From Parabacteroides distasonis ATCC 8503 (GTDB lineage: Bacteria > Bacteroidota > Bacteroidia > Bacteroidales > Tannerellaceae): 64,000 nt of DNA. Both the position numbers and the translations under genes were made by a program. This document shows, one piece after another, positions 18,621 to 26,498 of the stretch. Each line of letters starts with the position of its first letter. Position 1 is the stretch's first letter. Below the pieces are notes generated by a model. The model worked only from the letters and a program-made list of their open reading frames with translations. It ran no database searches and was not told the origin of the DNA. Location of the stretch: positions 2,007,501 through 2,071,500 of the forward strand of contig NC_009615.1 of NCBI RefSeq assembly GCF_000012845.1, read 5' to 3'.

Positions 18621-18714
18621 AATTGGTTGCCGATGCCGTCGGCAATATTTTCGACGCCGTCAGCAATATTTCCGACAGCGTCAGCATTATTGCCGACGGT
18701 GTCGGCAACCAATT
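18621..18714. repeat. 94-bp imperfect palindrome built from 21-bp units
   Basis: Four consecutive 21-bp units share a core like GCCGTCGGCAATATT. The block is also a large dyad: the outer arms start AATTGGTTGCCGA and end TCGGCAACCAATT, matching over 26 bp with two mismatches, and the inner units also pair partly. It lies in the 345-bp divergent gap between the ABC-F gene and rpsP, upstream of the rpsP promoter. It could form a cruciform or long hairpin and is not in a convincing gene, although the minus strand is open and would encode a 7-residue repeat. Nothing else is seen in 18510-18620. Confidence 0.75.
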
Positions 18715-18785
18715 GCATAAGGGACTAATCCCTTAAACTACCTTTAAAAAAAGCAGAAGCATCCACATATTTTCCAACAAAACGC

Positions 18786-18815
18786 TTGTTTTATAAACAG
18801 AAACTCCTATCTTTG
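18786..18815 (+). promoter_or_regulatory. rpsP promoter
   Basis: TTG (18786-18788), 19-bp spacer, TATCTTTG (18808-18815), a full Bacteroidetes consensus about 40 bp before the rpsP ATG. Confidence 0.8.
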
Positions 18816-18854
18816 CACCCGCTAATACAAACAGCTTAAATTAATTATTCAAAC

Positions 18855-19403
18855 ATGGCAACAAAAATTAGATTGCAAAGACACGGTCGTAAAGGTTACG
18901 CCTTCTACCAAATCGTGATCGCAGACAGCAGGGCTCCACGTGATGGAAGATTTATTGAAAGGATAGGTTCTTATAATCCGAACACTAATCCTGCTACAGT
19001 AGATTTGAACTTCGAAAGAGCTTTGTATTGGTTACAAGTAGGTGCTCAACCTACAGACACAACTCGTAACATTCTTTCTCGCGAAGGCGTTTGCTTGAAA
19101 AAGCATTTATTGGAAGGTGTTAAGAAGGGTGCGTTCGACGAAGCCGCAGCTGAGGAGAAATTCCAAGCTTGGTTGAAGAACAAACAAGCTTCCGTACAAG
19201 CTATCAAAGAAAAAGACAGCGAAGCAGCTAGAGCAGAAGCTAAAGCACGTCTTGAGGCTGAAAAGGAAGCGAATAAGGCAAAAGCAGAAATCGTAGCTAA
19301 AAAGAAAGCAGAATTGGCAGCAGCTGAAGCTGCTAAGCAAGCTGAGGAAGCAGCCGCAGCGGCTCCCGCTGAAGAAGCTCCGGCAACTGAAAGCGCTGAA
19401 TAA
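18855..19403 (+). CDS. rpsP: 30S ribosomal protein S16
   Basis: Small-subunit ribosomal protein bound to 16S rRNA. Residues 1-80 match S16: [20 protein letters not shown] at the start, then [19 protein letters not shown] and the LQVGAQPTD segment. At 182 residues it is about twice the usual 80-90. The extra C-terminal region from about 100 on is rich in Ala, Glu and Lys and predicted helical, an extension typical of Bacteroidetes S16. It stands alone with a strong promoter and a terminator, without the rimM-trmD-rplS neighbours of other phyla. The codon use looks optimised, consistent with high expression. Confidence 0.97.
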
Positions 19404-19421
19404 TTCGTGCGATGCCAAAAT

Positions 19422-19457
19422 AAAAAAGAGGACATTTTTCAATGCCCTCTTTTTTTA
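19422..19457 (+). terminator. rpsP terminator
   Basis: Stem AAAGAGG-A-CATT / AATG-C-CCTCTTT with a TTTC loop and one mismatch, then a run of T, 20 bp after the rpsP stop. Confidence 0.7.
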
Positions 19458-19485
19458 TGCCTTTTCCACCAGCTACCGGATCTTC

Positions 19486-19818
19486 CTAATGCGTATAATC
19501 GATCAGCCGGATGCCATCGCCTAAATCGTTCTGGATAACATCCTTCATCCTTTTGGCGAAAGGACAGGCATAACCTATCGGCGTCCCTTTTTGGATACAG
19601 GAAGCAAAAGCGATACTATCCGCCCCTCTATTCACCAACTCCCTCGCCCTTAATACGGCCTTTTTTCCGGGACAACCTCCGCAATTGATAAACCCGATGA
19701 TCTCAATATCTTCCTCTACGCCCTCAAAGGCTCCCTTTTTCTCACGGATCATCCTAAAATCAGTAGTACCGGGGCAAAAATCCTCTGTTTGCATACATCT
19801 GATAATTCCTACTTTCAT
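19486..19818 (-). CDS. CGGC domain protein
   Basis: A 110-residue cytoplasmic protein of the CGGC family, a small Cys-rich domain thought to bind metal. Cysteines are Cys8 (IIRCMQTEDFCPG), Cys15, the INCGGCPGKK motif near 48, CIQKGTPIG near 78 and YACPFAKR near 88. Function is unknown; redox or metal sensing is often suggested. It lies 84 bp downstream of the thioredoxin lipoprotein gene but is separated by an intrinsic terminator, so it may be expressed at low level by read-through or from its own promoter. Confidence 0.75.
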   Translation of the reverse strand: MKVGIIRCMQTEDFCPGTTDFRMIREKKGAFEGVEEDIEIIGFINCGGCPGKKAVLRARELVNRGADSIAFASCIQKGTPIGYACPFAKRMKDVIQNDLGDGIRLIDYTH

Positions 19819-19835
19819 AAAGCATCCCTCCCAAT

Positions 19836-19869
19836 TAAAAAAGCCGTAAAATCTAAAATTCTACGGCTT
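19836..19869 (-). terminator. Terminator after the thioredoxin lipoprotein gene
   Basis: Minus-strand stem AAGCCGTA / TACGGCTT with an A/T-rich loop, followed by TTTTTT. Confidence 0.7.
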
Positions 19870-19902
19870 TCCGATCTATAAATGATGATTAACTAAGTCG
19901 TG

Positions 19903-20376
19903 TTACTTCTTCTTCAACAAGAAAGTATCGATCTGTTTCACAAACTCCTCACGGGGAAGAGCTCCCATCGATATCTGAGGCTGTCCTTCCTTAGGGATAA
20001 ACAAGAACGTAGGAATACTTTGTATGCCGAAAGCGGCAGCCAACTCCTTTTCCTTATCCACATTTACCTTATAAACTACGATATCATTCTTATACAGGAT
20101 AGCCAAATCCCTTAAAATAGGAGCCACTTGCTTGCAGGGACCACACCAGTCCGCATAAAAATCGATGATACAAGGCTTATCACCTTCATATACCCATTTC
20201 GTTGCGTTCTTCTCGTAATTGAATACCTTTTGCAAGAACTCTGCCTTGTTCAAAGTAACGACCTCTCCCTTGGAGGCGGTACCAGCCTCACTTGATTTAT
20301 CTGATTTAGCGGACATCGAGCAGCTTACTAATAGCAGCACAACCGAAACCAGCCATAAACTTTTCAACTTTCTCAT
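19903..20376 (-). CDS. Thioredoxin-fold lipoprotein
   Basis: A 157-residue envelope thioredoxin. The N-terminus is a lipoprotein signal ending at LVSC (Cys19 lipidated), followed by a Ser/Lys linker to about residue 38 and a thioredoxin domain with active site WCGPCK (77-82). The cis-Pro region is IQSIPTFLFIP. Such proteins usually reduce or isomerise disulfides in exported proteins or feed electrons to envelope reductases. It is monocistronic with its own terminator; a possible -7 box TATTTTTG lies about 40 bp upstream. The redox partner is not encoded nearby. Confidence 0.88.
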   Translation of the reverse strand: MRKLKSLWLVSVVLLLVSCSMSAKSDKSSEAGTASKGEVVTLNKAEFLQKVFNYEKNATKWVYEGDKPCIIDFYADWCGPCKQVAPILRDLAILYKNDIVVYKVNVDKEKELAAAFGIQSIPTFLFIPKEGQPQISMGALPREEFVKQIDTFLLKKK

Positions 20377-20499
20377 ATAGAAACCTTTTACTTGATTGAT
20401 AAATTATTTGCTACAAAAATAGCAATAAAAAGGGGATTCCCACACATTCTATTCTTAAAAGAAAAGAATAAACAAAAAGAAAAAAAGCGCATAAGACTC

Positions 20500-20529
20500 T
20501 TGTATATTCCAAAAGAATGACTACCTTTG
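20500..20529 (+). promoter_or_regulatory. Promoter of tRNA-Ser(TGA) copy 2
   Basis: TTG (20500-20502), 19-bp spacer, TACCTTTG (20522-20529). Confidence 0.75.
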
Positions 20530-20568
20530 CAAAGCGATTAAACGAAACGTTTGATCGCAAAACATATT

Positions 20569-20653
20569 GGAAAGATGGCAGAGTGGTCGATTGCGGCGGT
20601 CTTGAAAACCGTTGAACCGAGAGGTTCCCGGGGTTCGAATCCCTGTCTTTCCG
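20569..20653 (+). tRNA. tRNA-Ser (anticodon TGA), second copy
   Basis: 85-nt class II tRNA identical to the copy at 12289 except one variable-arm base. Anticodon loop CTTGAAA. CCA is not encoded. It is a single-gene transcript with its own promoter and terminator. Confidence 0.95.
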
Positions 20654-20690
20654 CAGAACCTACTGAACAAAACAAGAGAGTAAGTGGACA

Positions 20691-20727
20691 AAAACCTACA
20701 AATCGCTGATTTGTAGGTTTTTTTTAT
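20691..20727 (+). terminator. Terminator of tRNA-Ser(TGA) copy 2
   Basis: 13-bp perfect stem AAACCTACAAATC / GATTTGTAGGTTT with a 3-nt loop, followed by a run of T. Confidence 0.75.
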
Positions 20728-21012
20728 TACCTATAAGTCTTGTCTCCAATGCCTTATCAGAAGAAAATTCGGCTCACCCGATAATCAGTGGGGGTATCTT
20801 CAGGCTCATCTATATTTCATTTCAGCCGGCAACCTAAGACAAGTCGACCTACAGAAATATAGAAGTCGGCCAACAGATGAGATCATGGGATAACCATTGC
20901 CATATAAATCGCTGTCTTATATCCTGTTAATCAACAGGCCAACTCACTTGAGAAAGGCTTCCCAAGTGAATAACTAACCACTTCCAGACTCGTAAGCTTA
21001 CGGCTACCTCCA

Positions 21013-21058
21013 GCCGTAAGTTATTCACTTGACAAGCCGTAAGTTATTCACCTGACAA
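21013..21058. repeat. 23-bp tandem duplication with an upstream inverted copy
   Basis: Two 23-bp units beginning GCCGTAAGTTATTCAC and ending TGACAA differ at one base; a degenerate third follows. The inverse sequence CAAGTGAATAACT occurs about 50 bp upstream near 20963, so the block can fold into a long stem. Confidence 0.65.
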
Positions 21059-21366
21059 GGCATAAATTATACATTAACCGTCTCTCCCCCGATGGTTATC
21101 GGGAAATGGCAGAGGAACTATAGATACAAGTGCCCCATTTGTCTTTTTGACAACTTGTAATCTGAAGTCCCGGAGAATCGATTATTCCGTACCTAAGTGA
21201 GTCTCGCTTCCAAATTCGAGAGAAAAAAACAGCAATTCTCTGTTTGATAGCTGTTTGCTGAAAAACGGCCTTTCGTTCCAGTCGAAATAATTCACCCTAG
21301 TTCATGTTTTACGGTCGTTAGGCGGTAATAATGCCCAACGCTACCGCATCTGAGGGCCGATGCCTA

Positions 21367-21476
21367 TATATGTGTAGGCTTACGCCACTATATGTGTAGC
21401 TTGACGCAACTATATGTGTGGGTTAACACTGCTATATGTGTGAGCTGATACAGCCATATGTGTAGGTTGATACGTA
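21367..21476. repeat. Five imperfect 22-bp tandem repeats
   Basis: Exactly five 22-bp units starting at 21367, 21389, 21411, 21433 and 21455, each opening with TATATGTGT or CATATGTGT and then diverging over the last 12 bases. There are no spacers, so this is not CRISPR, and 22 is not a codon multiple. Confidence 0.75.
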
Positions 21477-21749
21477 TATATTCGTTAAAAAGCGACGCTT
21501 ATCGTGTTAAAAAGCGGTGGTGGCAGCTTGTTCGCGCTCCCCGTTTACGCCCGTTGGCTTTTATAGCCAGAGAGCCGTGTCGTGAAAAAGAAGGCATTTC
21601 AATCAAAAAGATACCATTCATCGCATTAAGCTGACATCCGCGATTCTTGTCTTATCCCTTTGAATTAAGTCTGTCCCCAATAAATATCGGGTGAGCCAAG
21701 TAATCGCATCCAGACATTGCATCTCTATGTAAATTCGCAAGCGAAACTC

Positions 21750-21779
21750 TTGCATAATCAAAAAAAATCAATACCTTTG
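21750..21779 (+). promoter_or_regulatory. Promoter of tRNA-Ser(GGA)
   Basis: TTG (21750-21752), 19-bp spacer, TACCTTTG (21772-21779); the same arrangement as the tRNA-Ser promoter at 20500. Confidence 0.75.
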
Positions 21780-21801
21780 CACCCGGTTTCAACAAGACCT
21801 T

Positions 21802-21889
21802 GGAGAGATGCTCGAGTGGTTGAAGAGGCACGCCTGGAAAGCGTGTAAACCCCTAAAGGGTTTCGCGGGTTCGAATCCCGCTCTCTCCG
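21802..21889 (+). tRNA. tRNA-Ser (anticodon GGA)
   Basis: 88-nt class II tRNA. Acceptor GGAGAGA/TCTCTCC, discriminator G, anticodon loop CTGGAAA (GGA), long variable arm with ACCCCTAAAGGGT, T loop GTTCGAATC. CCA is not encoded. Confidence 0.95.
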
Positions 21890-21915
21890 CAGAACTAACC
21901 AGATAATGAGCAGTC

Positions 21916-21949
21916 AAGTCCCACAAATCCAACGATTTGTGGGACTTTT
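21916..21949 (+). terminator. Terminator of tRNA-Ser(GGA)
   Basis: Perfect stem AGTCCCACAAATC / GATTTGTGGGACT with a 4-nt loop, then TTTTT. Confidence 0.75.
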
Positions 21950-21969
21950 TAGATTTTTTGTTACCTACA

Positions 21970-22760
21970 CTAAATCTTCTTGTTTGATCGAATAACACTT
22001 AGTGTTTGTAAGATGACAGACAATATTATTACCCCTAGCCCTATATAAAAAGCGGCGTTCAACTCTTTAGCCTCACTAAAAAGAAGCATAGCCAAGATAA
22101 TGCTATAAATAGGTTCCAGATTATAACTCAAGTTTACCGTGAACGCAGAGATCTTTTTCAAGACTTGTATCTGAAGTAAATACAAACCAATCGTACAAAC
22201 AGAAGCTAAAAGCAATAAATAAGTAAAATCTAATAGCCCGGGAACAATCGTCGATACAGGAAAATATCGCAAATAGAACGGTAAAATACAGGAAAGCCCG
22301 ATAAAGCCACCTACCATATAATACCCAAACCTATTCCTAAACGATAGCGAGTATCGAAATGGAAAATCAGTACCACCCCAAATAAAGTCAACAAACTAAA
22401 AACAACCTCCTTGAAAGACACTCTATGACAATTAATCAATGGCTCTAGAAAAGCCGTAAAGAAACCTACCAGAGAAAAACAAACCACTCCAATAGACACA
22501 TTCGAAGCCTTTATACTCCCATAAAAGAAAACCCAATGCAATCCCAGCAATAACCCTACTCCCCCTATTCTCAAGGCATCCCCGAAAGAAATTCGATTCA
22601 ATCTTTTGCTGACGGATAAAACGAGTAAAAACAACAAAGACGCAAGCATCATACGATACCAGACCAATAGGGCTTCATTCAAGCTAATCAATTTTCCAAA
22701 TATGCCCGTCGCACCTGCCAAAATAATAGATATATGCAGTTTTATAAATGCGTCTTTCAT
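21970..22760 (-). pseudogene. EamA/DMT-family transporter, broken by an internal deletion
   Basis: Two reading frames make up one drug/metabolite transporter. The N-terminal part (ATG 22760) starts MKDAFIKLHISIILAG, covers about 149 residues and stops after GLGIIW at 22311. The C-terminal part continues in another frame from about 22320, reading YYMVGGFIGL and ending at 21970 (about 115 residues). Together they give some 264 residues against the usual 290-300. The join lacks the start of the second EamA repeat, about 30-35 residues, so a deletion that is not a multiple of three is the simplest explanation. Neither half is likely to transport alone. A -7 box TACATTTG is at 22788-22795. A sequencing artefact is unlikely given the missing residues. 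Confidence 0.75.
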
Positions 22761-22881
22761 TATGTCACTATAATATTTAATTATGGACAAATGTACAAAG
22801 GAAATATAAGCTATCGAATTCAAACTTGATAAATACTCCGTTTTTTACCCTAATGGTAACTTTTTTCTAAATGGAGAAGCC

Positions 22882-22889
22882 TACTTTTG
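22882..22889 (+). promoter_or_regulatory. -7 box upstream of the MATE gene
   Basis: TACTTTTG, 30 bp before the ATG; the -33 region is only TTT. It drives the MATE and Crp-type regulator genes. Confidence 0.4.
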
Positions 22890-22918
22890 TGCCGCAAAAA
22901 TAAAAAGAAAAGAAACTG

Positions 22919-24268
22919 ATGATGCAAGACAGTATTGATTTTGGAACAATGAACATTCCGAAGTTGTTCCGTATGATGTTTATCCCTACCTTATTAGGTA
23001 TGATCCTTTCCGCCACTATTAATATCGCCGATGGAATATTCGTAGGAAGAGGCGTAGGAAATGACGCCTTGGCTGCGGTAAATATCGTGGCTCCTTTTTT
23101 CATGTTAGCAACCGGAATCGGGCTTATGTTCGGAGTAGGCGCTTCTATCGTCGCCTCGATCCACCTTTCACACCAGAAAGTCAAGGTAGCGAATATTAAT
23201 ATCACGCAAGCGCTTTCGATCTCATTATGTATTATGTTATCGCTTTCCTTGTTAGTGATGACATTCCGTGCTGAGGTCGCTCTTTTATTGGGTAGTTCCG
23301 AGCAATTATTGCCCTCCGTATTGGAATATATGAACTGGATCGTCCCGTTCCTTGCCTTTTACATGTTATTGAATATCGGGTTATTCATTATCCGGTTAGA
23401 CGGATCACCTACATACGCCATGTTATGCAGCGCTATCCCGGCCCTGATAAACCTAACATTAGACTATATTTTCGTTTTCCCATTGCATTGGGGATTAATG
23501 GGAGCCGCTTTAGCTTCCGCTATTTCCGTAATCGTAGGAAGTATTATGATCGTGGTTTATATCGTAGGTTTTTCTAAAGTATTACATCTTTACCGCCCTA
23601 AATTCTCGCTTAAAAGTATCTTATTGACAATCCGCAATATCGGATACATGGTAAAGCTTGGTTCTTCCGCGTTCTTAACTGAGGCAGCTATCGCTTGTAT
23701 GATGCTGGTGGGTAATTATATATTCATGAGATACCTTGGGGAAGACGGGGTTGCCGCCTACAGTGTAGCCTGTTATTGCTTTCCTATCGTATTCATGGTG
23801 AACAATGCGATCGCCCAGTCTACCCAGCCGATCATAAGCTACAACTATGGCATACAGCAGTGGAAAAGAGTACGGCAGGCGTTTAAGTTAGCCCTGCTAT
23901 GCGCTGTCGTGTGCGGAGGACTCGCCTGCGTGGGTACTATTTTATTCTGCCCGGAAGTCTCCTCCTTATTTCTCGGTAATCATGGCAACGCTTACGAGAT
24001 AGCGGTCTCCGGCATTCCCTATTTTTCTTTGGGATATGTCTTTTTCGCTCTCAATATCGTTTGTATCGGGTACTACCAGAGCATAGAACGTTTCAAACCC
24101 GCTACGCTATTCACTATTCTACGAGGAATCGTGATTATCACCCTAAGTTTCATGTACCTACCTGTTGTCTGCGGAATTAAAGGTATTTGGCTGGCCGTAC
24201 CTTTGTCGGAATTAATTACTTTTGTAATCATTGTGGTATACTATCTATTGAAACGTACAAGAGCATGA
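22919..24268 (+). CDS. MATE family efflux transporter
   Basis: A 449-residue inner-membrane protein with 12 hydrophobic segments in two homologous halves, the MATE fold, exporting cationic drugs or metabolites in exchange for Na+ or H+. N-terminal features include PTLLGMILSATINIADGIFVGR, with the conserved Asp in the first helices, and GANAIAxxxP-like VGNDALAAVNIVAPF. The second half opens near residue 240 with GSSAFLTEAAIACMMLVGN. The closest named relatives would be the MepA/NorM group. Its TGA overlaps the ATG of the Crp-type regulator as ATGA, so pump and regulator are translationally coupled. Substrate is unknown. Confidence 0.88.
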   Translation: MMQDSIDFGTMNIPKLFRMMFIPTLLGMILSATINIADGIFVGRGVGNDALAAVNIVAPFFMLATGIGLMFGVGASIVASIHLSHQKVKVANINITQALSISLCIMLSLSLLVMTFRAEVALLLGSSEQLLPSVLEYMNWIVPFLAFYMLLNIGLFIIRLDGSPTYAMLCSAIPALINLTLDYIFVFPLHWGLMGAALASAISVIVGSIMIVVYIVGFSKVLHLYRPKFSLKSILLTIRNIGYMVKLGSSAFLTEAAIACMMLVGNYIFMRYLGEDGVAAYSVACYCFPIVFMVNNAIAQSTQPIISYNYGIQQWKRVRQAFKLALLCAVVCGGLACVGTILFCPEVSSLFLGNHGNAYEIAVSGIPYFSLGYVFFALNIVCIGYYQSIERFKPATLFTILRGIVIITLSFMYLPVVCGIKGIWLAVPLSELITFVIIVVYYLLKRTRA

Positions 24269-24855
24269 AAGAGGAAGTTCGCCAGAAAGTGATGGAACGG
24301 TTTTCAATCTCTGAGCAGGCCATGCGGTTATTGCTGGAAAGCGCAGAGATGATGTCGTTTGTCCCCAAAGATATAATCGTACATGAAGGTGAGATAAACA
24401 CGAATATGTATATCTTATCCAAGGGAATCTGGCGGGCTTATACATTTAAAGATGGGACGGAAGATACCTTTTGGTTCGCCGTGGAGAGCGAGATCGCACT
24501 CCCGGTATGGGGATATACTTCCGGCTCTCCTTCTCTTTATACCATAGAAGCCGTTACGGAAAGCGAGGCGTATTGCCTATCCAAACAGAAACTAGAAATC
24601 CTATTTCAATCCTCCGTGCAATTAGCAAATATCGGAAGAAGGATTCTAGAGAATTTTATGCTTGAGATCGAGACTTCATGGTTAAGTTCTTACAAACGAA
24701 CCGCCATTGAACGTTACGCCATTCTATTGGACAAGCAGCCCGAAATCATCCAATCCGTCCCCCTAAAATATATAGCTTCTTATCTAGGTGTCACGGCTCA
24801 ATCCTTAAGTAGAATCCGGGCGAAATTAGCTAGTTCTTTAACCTTTATCGTGTAA
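24265..24855 (+). CDS. Crp/Fnr family transcriptional regulator (linked to MATE pump)
   Basis: A 196-residue regulator. The N-terminal cyclic-nucleotide-binding-type beta roll (about 20-120) contains VHEGEINTNMYILSKGIWRAY. A C-terminal helix-turn-helix follows (LKYIASYLGVTAQSLSRIRAKL, about 165-190). The family RxS phosphate-binding cassette for cAMP is not evident, so the ligand is unlikely to be cAMP. The ATG at 24265 overlaps the MATE stop; an upstream in-frame TTG would overlap the pump far more and is rejected. The context suggests that it controls the pump or responds to its substrate. Confidence 0.85.
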   Translation: MKEEVRQKVMERFSISEQAMRLLLESAEMMSFVPKDIIVHEGEINTNMYILSKGIWRAYTFKDGTEDTFWFAVESEIALPVWGYTSGSPSLYTIEAVTESEAYCLSKQKLEILFQSSVQLANIGRRILENFMLEIETSWLSSYKRTAIERYAILLDKQPEIIQSVPLKYIASYLGVTAQSLSRIRAKLASSLTFIV

Positions 24856-24916
24856 AGCCTCTTCATTTTTATAACGCATCGATAACCAACCTCTGACTTT
24901 TCATAAAGTCAATACG

Positions 24917-25214
24917 TTAAATCCGTAAATAACGATCAATAATCTCATAATAACTTTCTATCGCATTAGCGGATCGGAGCAAGTTCATATCGAAAGTCAC
25001 TCTATTATACAAGTGATTTCCTATGATCTGATCCCAACTTACAGGAAATTTGCGCAACCTCATCAATCGTAAAAGCGACCTCCCCACGAAGCCTGCGGTA
25101 CACCGCCTCTCTCCCGATACATAAAGTATCCGTCAAGAAATTAGCAAGATTTTGTCCGGGAGGAAGCCTATCTTTCATTGCGGTTATCAATTCATTTACA
25201 ATACTATCTTTCAT
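24917..25214 (-). pseudogene. Frameshifted, truncated paralogue of the adjacent HTH-type regulator
   Basis: From ATG 25214 the product resembles the N-terminus of the 321-residue protein at 25452, sharing the motif DTLCIGREA(V/I)YRRLRGEV. The frame then closes at 25005 after GSDHRKSLV. In another frame the homology continues (DQIIGN, FDMN, SYYEIIDRYLRI against DKIVGV, FDLN, AYFTILSRYVKI) to a TAA at 24917. Restoring the missing VSW at the break requires one more copy of an 11-bp unit TGTAAGTTGGG, so loss of one unit of an 11-bp direct repeat would explain the shift. Even when repaired the protein would be about a third of its paralogue. A -7 box TACATTTG lies about 50 bp upstream. Confidence 0.75.
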
Positions 25215-25451
25215 TGCCTTATACCTTATTTCCAACTATTAATATTCCTTGATACATTTGGCAAATGTAAAACATGTAAACGATAGTTTTGTACGATAAA
25301 GCAAGCCTATGAGAATTGTTCCTTTTCTAATTAAAGCAAACACAGACAGAAAAAGATAGAAAACGAAATTAAACTAAAAAAGCACCTATAAATTTCGAAT
25401 CGCGCAATCGGAAGATCTAGGTTGTTTCATTTATCGAAACAGGTTCAAACC

Positions 25452-26417
25452 CTAAAGCGTATTTATAATCTCCCTTTGTCTATTGAAAAACTGGATACGT
25501 TGCATCTCTCCACTCTCGGAGATCATGGTAGAGAACTTTTTTAAAGATTGAATCCAGTCTTTCAAGCTATTAAACATCTCAGTATCCTGTGTCGTAATAG
25601 AATTTATCGAGTAAACCCGTATCATACTTAACTGCAAAGAACTTGTTTCCAGATAACTATACGTAGCCTCAAAGTTAATATGCGATACATAAATTCGTAC
25701 ACTATTGCCAGCCTCGGTCTTTCCTCTCATGGCAAGTTCTTCCAATTCATCCACCAACACTAATAACTCCTCTTTGATACGTTGTATATCCTCACAGGAA
25801 ATAAGATGGATATCGGAGAAATATTTAATGTCATTGACCAAATGATGGAAGATCATATTATCCCAAATATAATCCGTAGAATGGATATACTGTGTCAACG
25901 ATACAAATTCTCTTTGGGTATCAACCAGTTTTTCCGGCATCTTCAGATTCTCAAAATGATTGCATTGGATATGCTTATTCTGATACATCCACTTAAATAA
26001 ACGAAACTTTGACAAAAGGTCATGCTTCAAATAAAGGGTCTGAGGAATAGTATTGGAAGAGGTACCCAAAGCCGTAGTAGGATCATCCTGAAAGGCCCTA
26101 AAGATCTTCACATATCTAGACAAGATCGTAAAATAAGCATTAAAAGGATCATCGTGATCTACCACATTCAAGTCGAACACGGCATTGGCACTAAAACTAA
26201 CCCCTACTATTTTATCCAATGACACACCCAATTTCCTTGAGATAAGAGCTGCCTCTTCCAAGGTGAAAGGAACCTCGCCACGTAAGCGCCTATAAATGGC
26301 TTCTCTGCCAATACAAAGGGTATCCATCAACAGATTCGCCAAATTTGTCTTAGGGGGAAGTTTTTCTTTTAAAGCTTCAATCAAGCCTGTATTTAATTCA
26401 TTTATCATCATAACCAT
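25452..26417 (-). CDS. HTH-type regulator-like protein, function unknown
   Basis: A 321-residue protein without signal peptide or membrane segments. The N-terminal 60 residues (LANLLMDTLCIGREAIYRRLRGEVPFTLEEAALISRKLGVSLDKIVG) resemble an XRE-like helix-turn-helix module. The remaining 250 residues are alpha-helical with no motif I recognise, possibly a ligand- or partner-binding domain. ATGs at 26417, 26411 and 26408 are all possible starts. A frameshifted partial copy lies immediately downstream, so the locus arose by tandem duplication. It reads away from the Crp/Fnr gene at 26499 on the same strand (81-bp gap). A transcription-regulator role is inferred. Confidence 0.6.
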   Translation of the reverse strand: MVMMINELNTGLIEALKEKLPPKTNLANLLMDTLCIGREAIYRRLRGEVPFTLEEAALISRKLGVSLDKIVGVSFSANAVFDLNVVDHDDPFNAYFTILSRYVKIFRAFQDDPTTALGTSSNTIPQTLYLKHDLLSKFRLFKWMYQNKHIQCNHFENLKMPEKLVDTQREFVSLTQYIHSTDYIWDNMIFHHLVNDIKYFSDIHLISCEDIQRIKEELLVLVDELEELAMRGKTEAGNSVRIYVSHINFEATYSYLETSSLQLSMIRVYSINSITTQDTEMFNSLKDWIQSLKKFSTMISESGEMQRIQFFNRQREIINTL

Positions 26418-26498
26418 GTCGAATGAAAAATCATCTACTCTAGTAACATATATAGAGAGGAAGTTGTTTCGAGAACAAGTACATTCGTAGATGGATTT

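Larger units (their letters stand above)
20654..21801. other. Gene-less, repeat-rich interval between two tRNA-Ser genes
   Basis: About 1.15 kb with no credible open reading frame. It holds the tRNA terminator, a pair of 13-bp inverted repeats (GGCTCACCCGATA at 20771-20783 and its complement at 21685-21697) enclosing 927 bp, two short tandem-repeat blocks, and the promoter of the next tRNA. One 22-codon open stretch at 21092-21160 contains a KCPIC motif but is too short to call. Flanking tRNAs plus terminal inverted repeats fit the scar of a decayed mobile element, which is inference. Confidence 0.6.

Noticed and set aside
18527-18718. 63-codon minus-strand frame encoding a 7-residue repeat
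   Set aside because: Follows directly from the 21-bp DNA repeat; the sequence is a palindrome, so a coding role is not needed to explain it.
20569-20653. tRNA-Ser 3' end as a phage or ICE attachment site
   Set aside because: No integrase and no direct repeat of the tRNA 3' end were found downstream in the gap before the next tRNA.
21092-21160. 22-codon open stretch with KCPIC, possibly a transposase zinc ribbon remnant
   Set aside because: Too short, with only one CxxC pair and no flanking transposase homology in any frame.
21367-21476. Possible CRISPR array
   Set aside because: Units are contiguous, degenerate and 22 bp with no spacers, and no cas gene is in the window.
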